Source: Cryptomeria japonica
Taxonomy: Eukaryota; Streptophyta; Pinopsida; Cupressales; Cupressaceae
DNA length: 64,000 bases
Reading direction: 5' to 3'
NCBI RefSeq assembly: GCF_030272615.1
Contig: NC_081406.1
Coordinates: 114,793,783 to 114,857,782 of the forward strand
Shown piece by piece: positions 25,365-38,501 of this stretch (position 1 is its first letter; each line of letters starts with the position of its first letter). Under the pieces are notes generated by a model that saw nothing but the letters and a program-made list of their open reading frames with translations, was not told where the DNA came from and did no database searches. The position numbers and the translations under genes are program-made.

Positions 25365-27237
25365 ATGCCTGTTACTTGCTCTCAAAGAAACCAACAAAGC
25401 GAGACACATGCAAAGTCTAGTATGAATCGAAGGTTGTCAAATCCTTTTGAAGTTCCACACTTGGAAGAGACTGAAATTTCTAAAGCGCTTCTTTAGGAAT
25501 GTCGGGAAAACCCTTCATTCCAAAAGCTTGTAGAAAGGCTTATGGAAACTGACAAAGAAAAGTATCTGCTCATGCTCACAAGTAAAGGCGTTAAACTTCC
25601 CGAAGATTTAGACACAAACATCTTTAGAACTGGATCTCGACAATATGCATATCAAGAACAACAAAGAGAAGAAGAAACTCGTAACTTTGAACAACACATA
25701 CCTGAGCAACACATTCCAGAACAACGTATACCAGAAATGCATATACCTGAGCTAGAAACTCCAGAGCAAAATATACCATTTAACACACCTTTTCAACTGA
25801 GAACTAATACAAGGGAAGAACTTTTCCCTTGACAAAATAATGCACCTTTGGTTGCTCTCACTCAACAAATGCAAATGTTACAAAGACAAATACATGACAT
25901 GCAACAAGGGACAACAGTGCGGTACTCTTTAAACGAAATATGTCCTTATCCATTTGACAGAAGATTGAACATGGTGCCTTTTCCTCCAAACTCGGACGTT
26001 CCCAAATTTGATAAATATGATGGGAAAAGTGATCCCCGAGATCATGTTCGAGAATTTTGCACAATGAGTCTTGAGTTTGCTCATGATGACACCTATCTAA
26101 TGAGGTTATTCCCAAGAAGCCTAGGAGGGCAAACAATAGAATGGTTATCCAAAATTACACCACCTGTCAGATCATTTGATGAATTTGTTAACAAATTCAT
26201 AACCCAATACTCCTATAACATCCAACATGCCATAACCATGCTAGATGTCTGCAACACCAAACAAAAGAACAATGAAACATTTATGATATTCCTTCAACGC
26301 TGGTGACGTATGGCATCACGATATCCTCAAGATATTCCTGAAAAGGAAAAAATGGAAATCTTCATCGACAACTTGAATGGTGAAATGAGTTACAGACTCA
26401 AACTCCAATGCATACCATCTTTCGCTAAATTGATTGAAAACGACATTCAAGTAGAGGAAGCGTGTGTTAAAAAGGGAACACTCAAATTCTTCAAGGAAGG
26501 AACAAACTCATCAAACTACAATAACTAGAACAACAACAACTTGGACAAGTCTCGATTCTGGACTCGAAACAAAAACGAAGGCAACAATGAAACGCATGAT
26601 CCGAAATCTAAGCAACCAGTGCTCGCATTATCCGAAAATTCTCAAGCTACGAAAAATCCTAAAAGTGCTAATCCAAATGCTAACACATATGCACCAAACA
26701 CTGATCAAGGAAAAATCAACACAAACAACACCAATGATACTCAAAGCAAAAACATGAATCCAAGAGCTAACAACAATTCCCGCAACAACACGAACAATTT
26801 CCAAAAGCGTGTTTTCACACCACTGGGACAATCACTAGAATCAGCATTCAGAGAACTTTTGGCAAACAAGATTCTTTCTTTGCCTCCAATCAGCAACTAT
26901 GAACCCCAAATCAAACCACCTTTGGTGGAATGATTCACACTATTGTGATTTCCATCATAACAAGGGTCATCGGACAAACGATTGCATGAGATTGAAACAC
27001 ATGGTGCAAGACATGATTGATCGAGGTGACTTAACGGTAGATGGTCTCAAAACAAATGGTGATCACGGAGCCTTTAAAAATCCTCTCCCAAATTACAACA
27101 AAGATGGAGCTTCAACCTCAGATGATACACATGGAGCTTGTATCAACCATATCTACAACAACACCATAAATCACATATCAGCTGGAGATCATCAAGTAAA
27201 TGTCATCACCATTCGAGATTGACGTAACCATGAATCT
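25365..27237 (+). pseudogene. gag: gag (capsid/nucleocapsid) of the gypsy element
   Basis: This would build the retrotransposon particle. From ATG 25365 the frame runs with in-frame stops near 25495 (TAG), at 25830 (TGA), 26304 (TGA) and 26526 (TAG), and a frameshift near 26915-26930. The retrotransposon gag domain is at about 25995-26520 (PKFDKYDGKSDPRDHVREF and WLSKITPPVRSFDEFVNKF). An Asn-rich linker follows, then a zinc knuckle of the Tat type (C-x2-H-x4-H-x4-C, YCDFHHNKGHRTNDC) at about 26940-26990 in the shifted frame. The stops look like CGA-to-TGA and CAG-to-TAG changes. The product is dead. Protease follows without a gap. Confidence 0.88.
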
Positions 27238-27900
27238 ATCAATGTAACAACCCGAACTCAGAAATATGTCTTAAAAGGACATACGTCACCTACAACTACT
27301 ACACCAAAAATCCAATATGACTTGGTTAACCAACTACACAAAACTCCAGCTCAGATATCTATACTAGAATTGCTGAAACTCTCACAGAAGCACAAAGACA
27401 TATTGGAACAAGCACTATTGGAAACCAATGTACCTCAAAATCTGGATACAGATAGATTTCAAGCCATGGTCGCCCATATGACTGGACCTCATAACCTCAC
27501 CTTCTTAGAGCATGCCAATACTTCCTTGAGTCATCCGCATAATACTCCTCTCCATATCGAAGTCATTGTTTGCAAACACCGAGTAAAAAGAGTCTTAATA
27601 GATGGAGGAGCCAGACTTAATATATGTACTTTAAAGCTTATCCGTGCATTAGGCTTCTCAGAAGAGTCTATTGATCCCTACAAGAAGATTACCATAAAGG
27701 CATACGATGATGAGGAAAGGTCCTCTAAAGGAACTATGATATTACCCATTCAAGTAGGACTAGTGCAAAAAGATACTATGTGTCAGGTCTTAGACATAGA
27801 TCTCACCTATAATATTTTGTTAGGGCGACCCTGGATACATGAAATGGAAGCAGTACCTTCTACGTATCACTAGTGTGTCAAATTTCCTTATGACAGATGA
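27238..27900 (+). pseudogene. Aspartic protease domain of gypsy pol
   Basis: The retroviral-type aspartic protease matures gag-pol. The active-site loop reads VLIDGGARLNIC at about 27592-27627 (D-G-G in place of the usual D-S/N-G), and the flap-side segment ends in the conserved ILLGRPWIHEM at about 27811-27846. The frame is open from the gag stop at 27220 to a TAG at 27871, with a TGA near 27898. The Ala-Arg after D-G-G in place of a Ser/Ala-x pair may be a further lesion. Confidence 0.85.
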
Positions 27901-29418
27901 GAAATCTCTATATCTGCTGATCACAATCCATTTCAACATTGCAACACAATGGGGGTAGCCCAAGACAGTTTGGTTCCTCATAATAGAGAAAAAAAACGAT
28001 CTTTAACATCGGATCTACAAACAACAAAGCCCAACTCCTTATTTGGAGATTTCAAGCAAAAAATGCAAATCAAAGACCAATGCATGGGAGAATACTCTTT
28101 GGAGCCCTTATGTTTGGCCAAATTGCCAACATCACCTAGATCTCATGGATTACCTACTACATCAATGCATCTGTTAACTCAACCCATCACCAAATTTGAT
28201 GGTACCTTCATCCAATTGGGCACTCTAGCACATGAATCAGAAGACAAGGATATTCTTAGCTGGTTATACAAAGATGAGGAAGAAGGTAACAAAGCAGCTA
28301 CTCTAGACATTGTTCTACCAACACACTTATATGGAAAAGGATACTTGATCTTGCAGCAAATGGGATATGACGGTAAAGGACCTATTGGGAAATGTAGAGA
28401 AGGAGTCACTGAACCCATAGATCTTCCTTCACAACCTAGTAGAAACAAAGAAGGATTGGGTTGTGAGCTCACTTTCCTATTTAAAAGGCCACCCAGCATA
28501 ACTACAAAACCTCAATGGAAAGTAAAGAAGAAGTACAAAGAAGAATCCTGGCAAAAAGCACTCTTTGAATCAACAGAAACAATCCGCAAGGCACGGGAAT
28601 GTCAAGACTAGAAGTTATATCAGGAAAAACTTCTAAGCCACAAGAAGGCCATATCTGCAGCAGTAGCTCATGTTCAGAATCCACTATTTCAAGAACCAAT
28701 AAAATCATCTCCGGATACCTTTATTTCTCCCCAAGGAGGCACAGTCTATGAACAAATACAGAAAGTAGAAACAGGATCTAACACAAAATCAACAAAAACT
28801 ATCAAAATGGTATCCATCATCAAAGATTTGTTTTCACCATATAACATACCAGTTTACAACACTAATAGAATATGGGATGAGGCCTCTGAGACTGATTCCA
28901 ATGAATATGAATGGGGTACCTACTCCAATGCTACTACAAATATCCCTAATGATACTGATTCCATATCCCTTTCTCAAGAAGAACCTAACGCAGAAGATAG
29001 ACCTCTTGAATTTGGACCCCAAAATATCTATGACACCAAGGAAAGTGAACAAAAACATTATGAACAAGTCTATATGAAAGATAATACCATTGAAGACCTC
29101 GACCAAATCCTGGACTTCTTTAAAACCAAAAACAATCACGATTGAAACTCTGTCCTAACACTTACAGTAGCAGAACTTGATCCACTTAACGATTCCTTAC
29201 CGCTTGTCTTTCCTAACCTCATCGACTGGGATGAACCTGAAATCCATGATATACCAATTTTTCCAGATGATGAATCTATTATCCATTACCTATGTAGCGT
29301 AAATCCTGAAACAGGCTCTACCAGTGAACAAAGTAACGATGTCTGCCAATTAGGGAGTGCCAAGTCTATTAGTCGCAAAAATAAATCACAAGAAAGATCT
29401 AATGCTGAAAACCAGTCA
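27901..29418 (+). pseudogene. G-patch and linker segment of gypsy pol
   Basis: A G-patch, a glycine-rich nucleic-acid-binding motif known between protease and RT in Tat-type elements, is visible at about 28330-28470 (GYLILQQMGYDGKGPIGK). Stops occur at 28609 (TAG) and 29143 (TGA). The acidic segment 28807-29418 links to RT and is poorly conserved as usual. It forms one translation unit with the protease and RT once the stops are discounted. Confidence 0.75.
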
Positions 29419-30969
29419 ATGGCAGCTCTAGATCACAAAAAGGTAAAAATAAAGGATGCATCTGAGGGTGAAAACCTTTTTAAGGCACCTAACGATGGGA
29501 GACTTGACACTCTTCCTGAACACTTTCATGAGCGATCACCCATATTGATTGAGCCCACTCAATCAATCAACATTGGTACCACAGAAGCAATCAGAAACAT
29601 ACACCTTGCAGAATCTCTGACAGAGGAGGAAAGATCAGCATTCATCATTTTCTTTAAAGAACAACAAATTAACTTTGCTTGGTCATATGTCGATATGCCC
29701 GAAGTCGATCCACACTTGATCATGCATCACTTGTCCATCTCTTCAGGAGTTAAACCAGTCAAGCAAAAGCTACGAAAGATGAATCCAAAGGTAGCACTCA
29801 TGGTCAAAACTGAACTAAAGAAACTATTAGATGTCAGATTCATCCGACCCATTGACTATGCAGAATGGATTTCCAACATCGTTCCAGTATCAAAACTAGA
29901 TGGTAGTATCAGAATATGCACTGACTTCAGAGATGTCAACAAAGCTTGTCCAAAAGACGACTTTCCTCTACCCAGTATCAACATAATTGTAGATCTCACA
30001 GCAAGCCATGCAATGTTCTCACTAATGGATGGTTTCTCAGGCTATAATCAAATCAAAATAGCCCCAGAAGATCAAGATAAAACTGCGTTCACCTGTCCTT
30101 GGGGAACGTACTGTTGGAATGTTATACCTTTTGGCTTAAAGAATGCAGGGGCCACTTATCAAAGAGCAATGACAACAATCTTTCATGACATGATGCACAC
30201 CTTCATGGAAGACTATGTGGATGATTTACTAGCTAAATTCTTCACCAGAGCAGAACATCTCAGCATCCTAACAAAGATCTTTGATCGATTGGAGAAATTC
30301 CAAGTCAGGCTCAACCCTAAGAAGTGTGTCTTCGGGGTTACATTAGGCAAGTTACTAGGCTACATAGTCTCAGCTAAAGGTATCGAAGTAGATCTAGCAA
30401 AGGTACAAGCTATTATGGACATGCCACCACCAAAGAATATCAGTCAACTCAGATCTCTACAAGGATGACTTCAATCAATCAAGCGATTCATCGCTTAGCT
30501 AGCAGATAAAAGTCTACCATTTAACCATTTACTACACAAAAAAGTACCATTCAGATGGGAGACCAAGTGTGCAGAATCTTTTTACCAAATCAAACAGTAC
30601 CTGATGAATCCACCAGTTCTAATACCACCGGTCGCAGGAAAGCCACTTATCCTATATATCTCAACAACAGATATCTCACTGGGGGCACTATTGGCACAAG
30701 AAGATCAACAAGGAAAGGAACGGGCCATATATTATATCAGTAGGACATTGAATGACTATGAACTCAAAAATACATTCATTGAAAAGGCTTGCCTAATAGT
30801 GGTCTTCGCATCTCAGAAGTTCCAACATTATATGCTAGCACACACCATTAAGCTAGTCGCAAAAATTGATCCTCTCAAATATCTACTCAGCAAGGCAGCT
30901 CTTATAGGCCAATTGGCTAAATGGGTCATGATTCTCAGTGAATTTGATATGCAATACACAGAAAGATGA
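29419..30969 (+). pseudogene. Reverse transcriptase and RNase H of gypsy pol
   Basis: RT copies the RNA to DNA and RNase H removes the template. RT palm motifs are present in order: SKLDGSIRICTDFRDVNKAC (about 29895), FSLMDGFSGYNQI (about 30014), IPFGLKNAGATYQRAM (about 30125), and the catalytic YVDD at 30214-30225. RNase H follows with LYISTTDISLGALLAQE (about 30650) and IYYISRTLN (about 30730). The frame is broken by TGA at 30466, TAG near 30498 and TGA at 30967. All catalytic motifs are otherwise preserved, so inactivation is by stops rather than by loss of domains. Confidence 0.95.
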
Positions 30970-31601
30970 GCCATCAAAGGACAAGCAATTGCAGATCAGC
31001 TAGCTGAAGCACCGCTACCAGGAAAACAAACTATGGAGATTGAATTTTTGGACAGGGACATTCTTGCTCTTTCTACCAAACAATGGACCCTATACTTTGA
31101 CCGATCCTACACACAACATGGTTCAGATGCTGGCATTCTATTCATCACTCCTGAAGGACACACTATACCAAGATCATATAGGCTTATGTTCCCATGCACA
31201 AATAATGTGGCTGAATATGAGGCATTGGTTATAGGCATCAAAATGGCTGTAGAATGGAAAATCACAGAGTTAAAAGTCTACAGAGACTCACAACTAGTCA
31301 TTAATCAAATCAACAACAACTATTAGACAAAGGATGACAAGCTACTACCCTACAAGCGAATGGTAGATGACTTCAAACAGTATTTTGTGCACATCACCTT
31401 CGAGCAAATACCAAGGTTGAACAACAAAGTAGCCGATGCAATGGAACAGAGTTGTTACGAGTTCCTGGTAGAGCAACTGTTCTCCCCTGCCTATGACCAC
31501 TCTGAATCCCATGTTATCTATGCCTTGACTGGTTCAGATTCTCCGTTATATGGACCAATATACGACTACCTCAAGAACAATATCTTACCAATTGACCAAT
31601 C
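30970..31601 (+). pseudogene. Second, archaeal-type RNase H (aRH) of gypsy pol
   Basis: The second RNase H domain has the order WTLYFDRSYTQHGSDAGI (first Asp; the usual Gly after it is Arg), NVAEYEALVIGIKMAV (Glu), VYRDSQLVINQIN (Asp), then NNKVADAM (last Asp) at about 31420. A TAG at 31324 interrupts it. This dual RNase H arrangement is known as a mark of the plant Tat lineage and supports the classification. The frame stops being gypsy sequence at 31601, where element 3 is inserted. Confidence 0.88.
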
Positions 31602-31624
31602 GAGTATGTGCAAGCTAATGAGTC
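31602..31624 (+). repeat. Left terminal inverted repeat of element 3
   Basis: Begins GAGTATGTGCAAG directly after the AATC target duplication; partner at 42709-42731. Confidence 0.75.
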
Positions 31625-31659
31625 ACAAATTTGCAGAAGTCTGCGCGTTGGAAAATGTG

Positions 31660-31885
31660 CTCCACAAAATGGGCCCCCATTTTCAAAAAATAGGGGCCCG
31701 TTAATGGTTCGGCCTCCCAAGCCGAAAGGTCACGGGGTGCTGAAGCTAAGCAAAACGAGGGCCCGTTTTTAAAAAATGGGCCCCCGTTTTGAAATTCTAT
31801 TTTTACCATTTTTTTGGACAATTTCTCATTTTCACTGTGACAGTGAATTGACAAGAAGAGATCAAAAACAGGCCCCCGTGCTGTG
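31660..31885. repeat. Left subterminal GGGCCC palindromic repeats (element 3)
   Basis: Four to five copies of ATGGGCCCCCATTTT / AGGGGCCCGTT type units, each centred on GGGCCC and followed by A/T runs. The same motif forms a cluster at the other end of the element (41700-41850). Subterminal repeats of this kind are transposase-binding sites in other superfamilies; here that role is inferred. Confidence 0.75.
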
Positions 31886-34800
31886 GTTTCCATTTCAAAC
31901 CTCCACCACTATCCCAGGTACACATTCAGTCATCTATTTTCACATTTCATAATTTTCTTGTATATTTTTCTTGTTTTTTGTGTATTATTTAGTTTTTTTT
32001 TATTATTTTAGTTTTTTTTTTATAGTAGCATATAAATAAATTATTTTTTATATTTGTAAATTCTTGATTTTGATCTAAACTATTTTTGAACAGTTAACCC
32101 TAAACCGTAATCAACAAATTTAGAAACCAAAACCAAACCTAGATAATTAACAAAACGAAATCGACACAAACAAAAAACCGAAAATGAAATGGAAACAAAA
32201 ACAAAAACGTTCGAAAATGAAATTGAAATAAAATCGAACATATGTACCTAAATTGTTCTTAATCCTCATTAGGCAATACAAAAGTTACCACTAAATTAGT
32301 ATAACCTTAAGAGTAATTAACATTACTCTTCAAATTTTAGATATGAAAGTTTAGGCTTAGGTTTATGCCATGTCATGGCATAAAGGTCCTATTATGGTCC
32401 TATTATGTCATGTGATGGTATAAAAGGATCAATTATGGACACAATTTTAGAGCAAAACTAGATAAGTTACTAAAATTGGAGTTTGGTTTACATAGGTTCA
32501 TAAAGGAAACTAATATGCCAAATATATAATTCATTAATACAAAATAAAAAATATTCTTGATTTATAATGTTGATTGATAATGAGTTTTCTAAATGGGGTG
32601 CTAATTATATATACATCCGAAAGATTTGAAAAATATAATTTCCAAGAAGTATTTTGAATATCTTTAGAAGTATATTGGTATATCTAGAATGTAATTTATA
32701 TTATAAAAGATTTGATATATGATTTGAAGTTGGTAGATATTTTGAGGAAGATTTATTAGATTATGTTATGATTAAGCTAATATTAGAAGAATGGTTTTAA
32801 CAACATCTTTTGGTTTTAAAAGGTGCACAAGGTTTGAAGTTGAAATCATATTCGATTGTATATAATATTAAATTGTTAAGGAGCTATTTTTTTAAAAATA
32901 GTTAATTTAAGATATTAGTTGAAGCTATTTGAGAACGTGAGATAGTCCTAATGAACACACGAATTAAATTAATGAACCTAGGACAATCACAATGAACATA
33001 TGATAGTCCCAATGAACCTCAAATGATCCTAATGAATGTAGGGCAGTCTTAATGAACCTAAGAAAGTCCTAATGAGCCTAAGAAAGCCATAATGAACTTG
33101 GGACAATCCTAATGAACCTAAGATAGTCCTAATGAACCTAGGATAGTGTAAACAAGCCTAGGATAGTGTAAGAAAAAATCACTACAAAAAAGACCTCAAA
33201 TGCGTTAAATGAATTTCCCAATAACGCACTCGTGTTTATCTTTTTTTGGTCATTTGGCTACTTTTTTCTACAACATCTTGGTGTATACGCCCCTAAGAAG
33301 ACCTTTTCCTCAAAAATTTCTTGGATCATGAACTCCTCATGTGCACCAAACATAAGTTGCCACTTGGAAGCTTCTAATGCACATAATTCTTTCAATCAAT
33401 CTACTCCATTGATCTCTCAAAACAATCTTAGTCTTTAATCCTCTATCCTTCATGACTATAAATAAATCATTATATGAGCTATTTTCAAGAACTCTTGTAA
33501 TGCAATGTTATGTTGCCAATTTAAGCACCTTACATCCTATCTTGGTCACAAATCCATCTTGAAGCCATCAACCTTTAGCTACAACAAGAGTTTTCTTTCT
33601 GAGATACTATTGTCTTTCATCTTTTATACATTATCCTTTAACTCGATCTAAAGGTGGTACTTATGCATAGCATAATGGTTTGAAATTCATAGTTTAAGTC
33701 CTTTATTGATTTTTTATGCTTGCTTGCATACACATATATTGCTAGAATTTAGCAATTCTTTATAGCTTCTATTTTAGTTTATTTATGAAAGAGTATAAAT
33801 GAAACTATATTTAAAGTCAAAATTGTAAGATCCCCTCAATCATTGAGGTAGAATTCAAAATTGATTTGACCTCTAATTATATGAAAAATTTAATTTGTCT
33901 GTACATATCAAAATCTTTCAAAATTTTGCATATTAAACAATAAAATATTGTGATGAACAAGTCTCTAGAGTCTTAAAAACCTTTATTTTCATAGAGTGCC
34001 AACACTGCATTTTTTCCCTAAAATATTCTCTTTGATTAATACGAAATTTTAAAATGGTTGCCACTAAAAGTATTAGGTCAGCGAAGGGAATTGGGATATT
34101 TAAAAATAGGCTTGCATCACTTTTTTAGCTTCATTGAGTTGTAGTTTGTTCATTGACTTAATAATTAAGTGCTTGCAAGTATGATAGTGGACCCCTTTGT
34201 GCGTGAGCGCATCCCTAAAGCTTTCAATTATTAAAATAAAAAGCATTACGATGTGATGATTTGAAGGAGATGTATCCATTAAAGAAATATTATGGATGGG
34301 TATTAATGAGGATCATATAGTATGTTAGGAATTTTATTTGGAATGTTAGTCAAAATAATATTCTAGTTGATAATTATAAATGCATGTGTAAAATATTGCT
34401 GAAATTGATTATTTTAAAAGTAAATATCGCAAGGTTAATTTTGTTTTTAATTGTTGGCATGTTGTGTTGATTTTTATGTAAGAGTTTCATTTCTTATTCA
34501 ACTTTGTAAGAGAATTTGTGTATGAATTGATATCTTAAATTTTATAGAAAGATTATATATGAAAACAAATGATTGCGGAGTTTTATAATAAATGATTTAT
34601 AGGAAATAATATTTTTTGAAGGTTTTGTAAATTATAATCTTGTGTAGATTTGATTATCGGAGAAATTTAATGGTGAAATATGCTTAACTCTTCAAAAGTT
34701 TTGATGTTTTGTCTTTACATGACAACCACTTAGAATATAATATGTTTTAAGTATGTCATTTATAGTCATGGGAGATTAGTTTTTTTTTAAGATTGTCTGA

Positions 34801-35427
34801 AGACTAATCAATGTAATATGAATTGATGGCAATTATCTCAAAACTATGTAATTGAATTCTAATAAATTATCATGTACACTAAAACACTAGAAATATGGAG
34901 CACCCAAACACACACGTGCATTTTTCTAGATTTATTAATATTATTGTGTTGTATCTCATTATAATTTAGTTTCAAAATAACTTTAAGTTAAAGTTAACAA
35001 AATATTATGTTGTCTTAGTAATATTGTTTCCATGCTATATATTCTTACACTAGAAGGAGGATCATCTTATTTCTCACTTCTTTATTGATCTTATGTATGA
35101 AATATTTTATATTGATTTTAATAGTTGATGCATTTTACAAGAAATGAATTTATTAAATTGAATATATAATAGATTTATGATGTTTCATTGAAAGTTTTTA
35201 TTAAGTTTTGTGCGCAAATTTTATATTTCGAGATTCAATAGTATGTACATGTATATTTTTTTAAGTTCAATATTATATTATATATTTCATGTGTATCTCA
35301 TTCAACAACATAGAAATGTTACTATTTATAAATGTTTTTTTTTAATTTAGTAAAATAGATTCTTCTTTGACATAGAGTTGTATATAATTCGTGTATATCT
35401 TTATATATGCAGGAGTTCTTTGTTATC
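31886..35427. other. Element 3 left interior, mostly non-coding
   Basis: AT-rich sequence between the left subterminal repeats and gene A. It probably contains the gene A promoter, first exon and first intron, which I could not place. A short tandem repeat lies at 32930-33175 (listed separately). No other gene was recognised. Confidence 0.4.
32930..33175. repeat. ~19-bp tandem repeat CCTAATGAACCTAGGATAGT
   Basis: About 12 imperfect copies of a 19-20 bp unit (AATGAACCTAGGATAGTCCT and variants) in tandem. Non-coding, inside element 3. Confidence 0.85.
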
Positions 35428-37644
35428 ATGGATGTCTTTGACATAGATGAACTATTAGGTGAAAATCCCCCACAACAACCCCCTCCTCCTCCTCCTCCAC
35501 CTCCACCACCACCACCACCACCACAACAACCCCCTAGATTGGATGAAATTTGTTTAAGAGAATGAATTAATGAAAACCTACAAGTGATTGAACAAAACAT
35601 TGCTGCTATCCAAAATGAGCAAATCACGCCACCCCATCTTGTAGAGTTTGCAAAATCAATGCAAACTGTTGTCGAGTCAGTTAGATCTGTTGATTCTCAA
35701 TTAGATCAATTTCATAGACGACGATAAGAGTTGCATGATTTTTATGCCGATGGTTTAACTTATAGGCAAATCACTGATTTGAAAATAACCAAAGCTCAGT
35801 TATGTCCATATTTTACCAACCCAAAAACAAGAGAACCAATGCAACCTAACCAGCAAAGAATTTCAATTAGGTGGTGTGTGCATCCAGAAATGGCTAGATA
35901 CTTTTGGGATAGATGGTGGATGGTTTTTGATTATCCACCACATCATAATTATGAGGTCCCTTTTTATTTTTTGAAGAAATTATACTGTGAGTTTGTAATT
36001 AACCAAAAACCAAATTATTTTGACATTAAGTCATTCCAAGGTGTTGGTCGTGGAATGCCACAGCATAGATTAGGGGCATGGAGTAATAATCCCCTACCGG
36101 ATCCACCCATAGTTCCACTTGTTGCTCCATTGATTCCTGTAGATGTCCAAAATACATCATTCATTTCGACATTAGATGCTTTGACTTCCCTCACAGGTAA
36201 CCTGAGTGAGCAAGCTGCTCACATGGCATTTGCTCCTCGATGGATGCCACATATGTGTTCAAGTTGTCATGAGACGTGTGTAGGTCCTACTACTGCTGTA
36301 GGATCTACTTCAGTTCTAGTTGAGCATGATGCAGTAGATGATAGTATGATGACATCTTATATGAATTTTCTTTGCTCGGATGTTCATCTTGACCAGGTAT
36401 AGATATATATACATGTACATGTCAATCTTTTTATACTTCATTAAATATAGGTATAAACTAAGTGCATCTCTTTTTTTATACAATCTAATACTTCATTAAA
36501 TAAATTTTGTTTATGTAGATAAGGACTACACCTAATATTAGAGTCAATATTGCATCTACTGGAACACAACTCGGCACACCTTATGGGGTATAGTATAAAT
36601 TTCTATCTAGACATTATACTAGATCTTGTTAAGTTAATATGTTATCATCGTATACTATATAAATTTTCATGTTGATACATTGAATGCTTCTTTCTCCAGG
36701 ATTCAGGTCATGAGGGACCCTCTACATCACATGGAGAAGAGGGTCTAACTATTGTGACACCATCTATGGTATGTATCTTATAATTCTTAAATTAAATATG
36801 AACTCTTACAATATTGTAACTTAACTTGAAATTATTTAGTACACATATATATGTTCACTAAATATGATTTCATTAAATGCATGTATGCAGGTGGACACTA
36901 CCATTAGGATAGGTTATCCTCATAATTTTGATCAAAGCAAATTTGAACGCACATCGACATCCTTTGAGGTATTAATATGTAATACTTAATTTGATCTTAT
37001 TTTGACTCTTAATTTAAGATTTAATTGGACACTTTGAATTTGACCTTGTATAGGAGTTAGCTAGCACTACATTTGGTGTTGATACTGCACAAGATACTGC
37101 TAGAGGATCTGATGAGCATATGGTAAGTTTGTAACTTAATTTATGAATTCTACTATATTTGATAAATGATTCTTTTAATAGTTAATTTCAAGTAATATTT
37201 TAATATTATTTTTTTATTGTACAGCATGAGATAGGTGGATCTGGACCACGTCCTAGGGACAAGAGAGATACTGCTAGAGGATCTGATGAGCATATGGTAA
37301 GTTTGTAACTTAATTTACGAATTCTACTATATTTGATAAATGATTCTTTTAATAGTTAATTTCAAGTAATATTTTAATATTATTTTTTTATTGTACAACA
37401 TGAGACAGGTGGATCTGGACCATGTCCCGGGGACAAGAGAGATACTGCTAGAGGATCTAATGAGCATATGGTAAGTTTGTAACTTAATTTATGAATTCTA
37501 CTATATTTGATAAATGATTCTTTTAATAGTTAATTTCAAGTAATATTTTAATATTATTTTTTTATTGTACAGCATGAGACAGGTGGATCTGGACCATGTC
37601 CCGGGGACAAGAGACCACAAGATGTTATTGATGATAGCACTTAG
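35428..37644 (+). pseudogene. Gene A of element 3 (unknown transposon protein)
   Basis: Unknown function. Exon 2-equivalent (35428-36396) starts MDVFDIDELL, has a run of about 16 prolines, then a conserved domain FYADGLTY...WCVH...FWDRWWMVFDYPPHHNYEVPFYFLKKLYCEF...NYFDI, then a Cys motif MCSSCHETC. Two stops interrupt it (TGA near 35563, TAA near 35728). Seven further exons, all phase 0, follow with GT/AG borders: 36519-36587, 36700-36768, 36891-36968, 37054-37122, 37225-37296, 37399-37470 and 37573-37644 (69, 69, 78, 69, 72, 72, 72 nt). The last ones are a triplicated 24-codon unit (HETGGSGP..). The 37399 exon has lost its acceptor (AA instead of AG). The homologue in element 4 is at 59020-61865. 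I recognise no known domain; a DNA-binding or accessory role in transposition is a guess. Confidence 0.75.
37093..37614 (+). repeat. 174-bp exon+intron tandem triplication in gene A
   Basis: Three copies start at 37093, 37267 and 37441, exactly 174 bp apart. Each contains the end of one exon, a complete intron of about 102 bp with GTAAGT donor and TTGTACAG acceptor, and the start of the next exon. Copies are almost identical, so the amplification is recent. Because exon length (72 nt) is a multiple of three, each copy adds 24 residues in frame. Confidence 0.95.
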
Positions 37645-38501
37645 ATTTTACTATTTATTTGGCTTTGATATGTACTTTTTTATGGACTTTACACATTTGT
37701 TTACACGTGCACATACTTTATATATATGGATAGTTGCATAATAGGATTAGATCATATATATTTTGTGCACATTAGATATTATGTGGAGTGAACATCATGT
37801 TACCATCTAGACATATATATGGATTAGATATTATATGGATTATGTGGACTTGAAATTTTACTGTTTATTTGGCTCTGATATGTACTATTTTATGGGCTTT
37901 ACATATTTGTTTACACGTGCACACACATACTTTATATATATGGATAGTTTCATAATAGGATTAGATCATATATATTATGTGCATACTTTATGTGTATTGT
38001 GCCCATTAGATATTATGTGGACTTGAAATTATGTGCACATTCTAGATCATATATATTGACTTGAAATTATGTGGACTTGAAATTTTGTGCATACTTTATA
38101 TATTATGTGGACTTGAAATTTTATTTATGGAGGTTGTGCTTAAACAACTTTATAGGCATTATGTGGACTTGTAATTTTATTTTTGGAATTTCATTTAAAT
38201 AGTTCTTGTGATTAGATAAACTAAAGGTGCATACATCATGAACTAAGTATCGAAGCATATCTTATAATTATAACATATTCTAAATTAAAAAGTATCATTT
38301 AACAAATATAATGAATAGAACTTGATTAAAACATAATTATCTCATTCATAAATTTGACCAATAGTCTCTCATTTATGTATATTGTACACAAAATGTAATC
38401 AAGAAGACATATCTAAAATAAAATAAACAGTCTATTTAAATAACTTTGTTTTCATTGATGCCTTCTACTTGTGGTAGACCTGAAACAAAATTTTACTATA
38501 T
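37645..38501. other. Intergenic region between convergent gene A and transposase
   Basis: AT-rich, with imperfect repeats of TTATGTGGACTTGAAATT and TGGATTAGATATTATATGG. It presumably holds both 3' UTRs. No gene. Confidence 0.4.

Noticed and set aside
35322-35627. Minus-strand ORF with a poly-Gly run
   Set aside because: Antisense shadow of the proline run of gene A.
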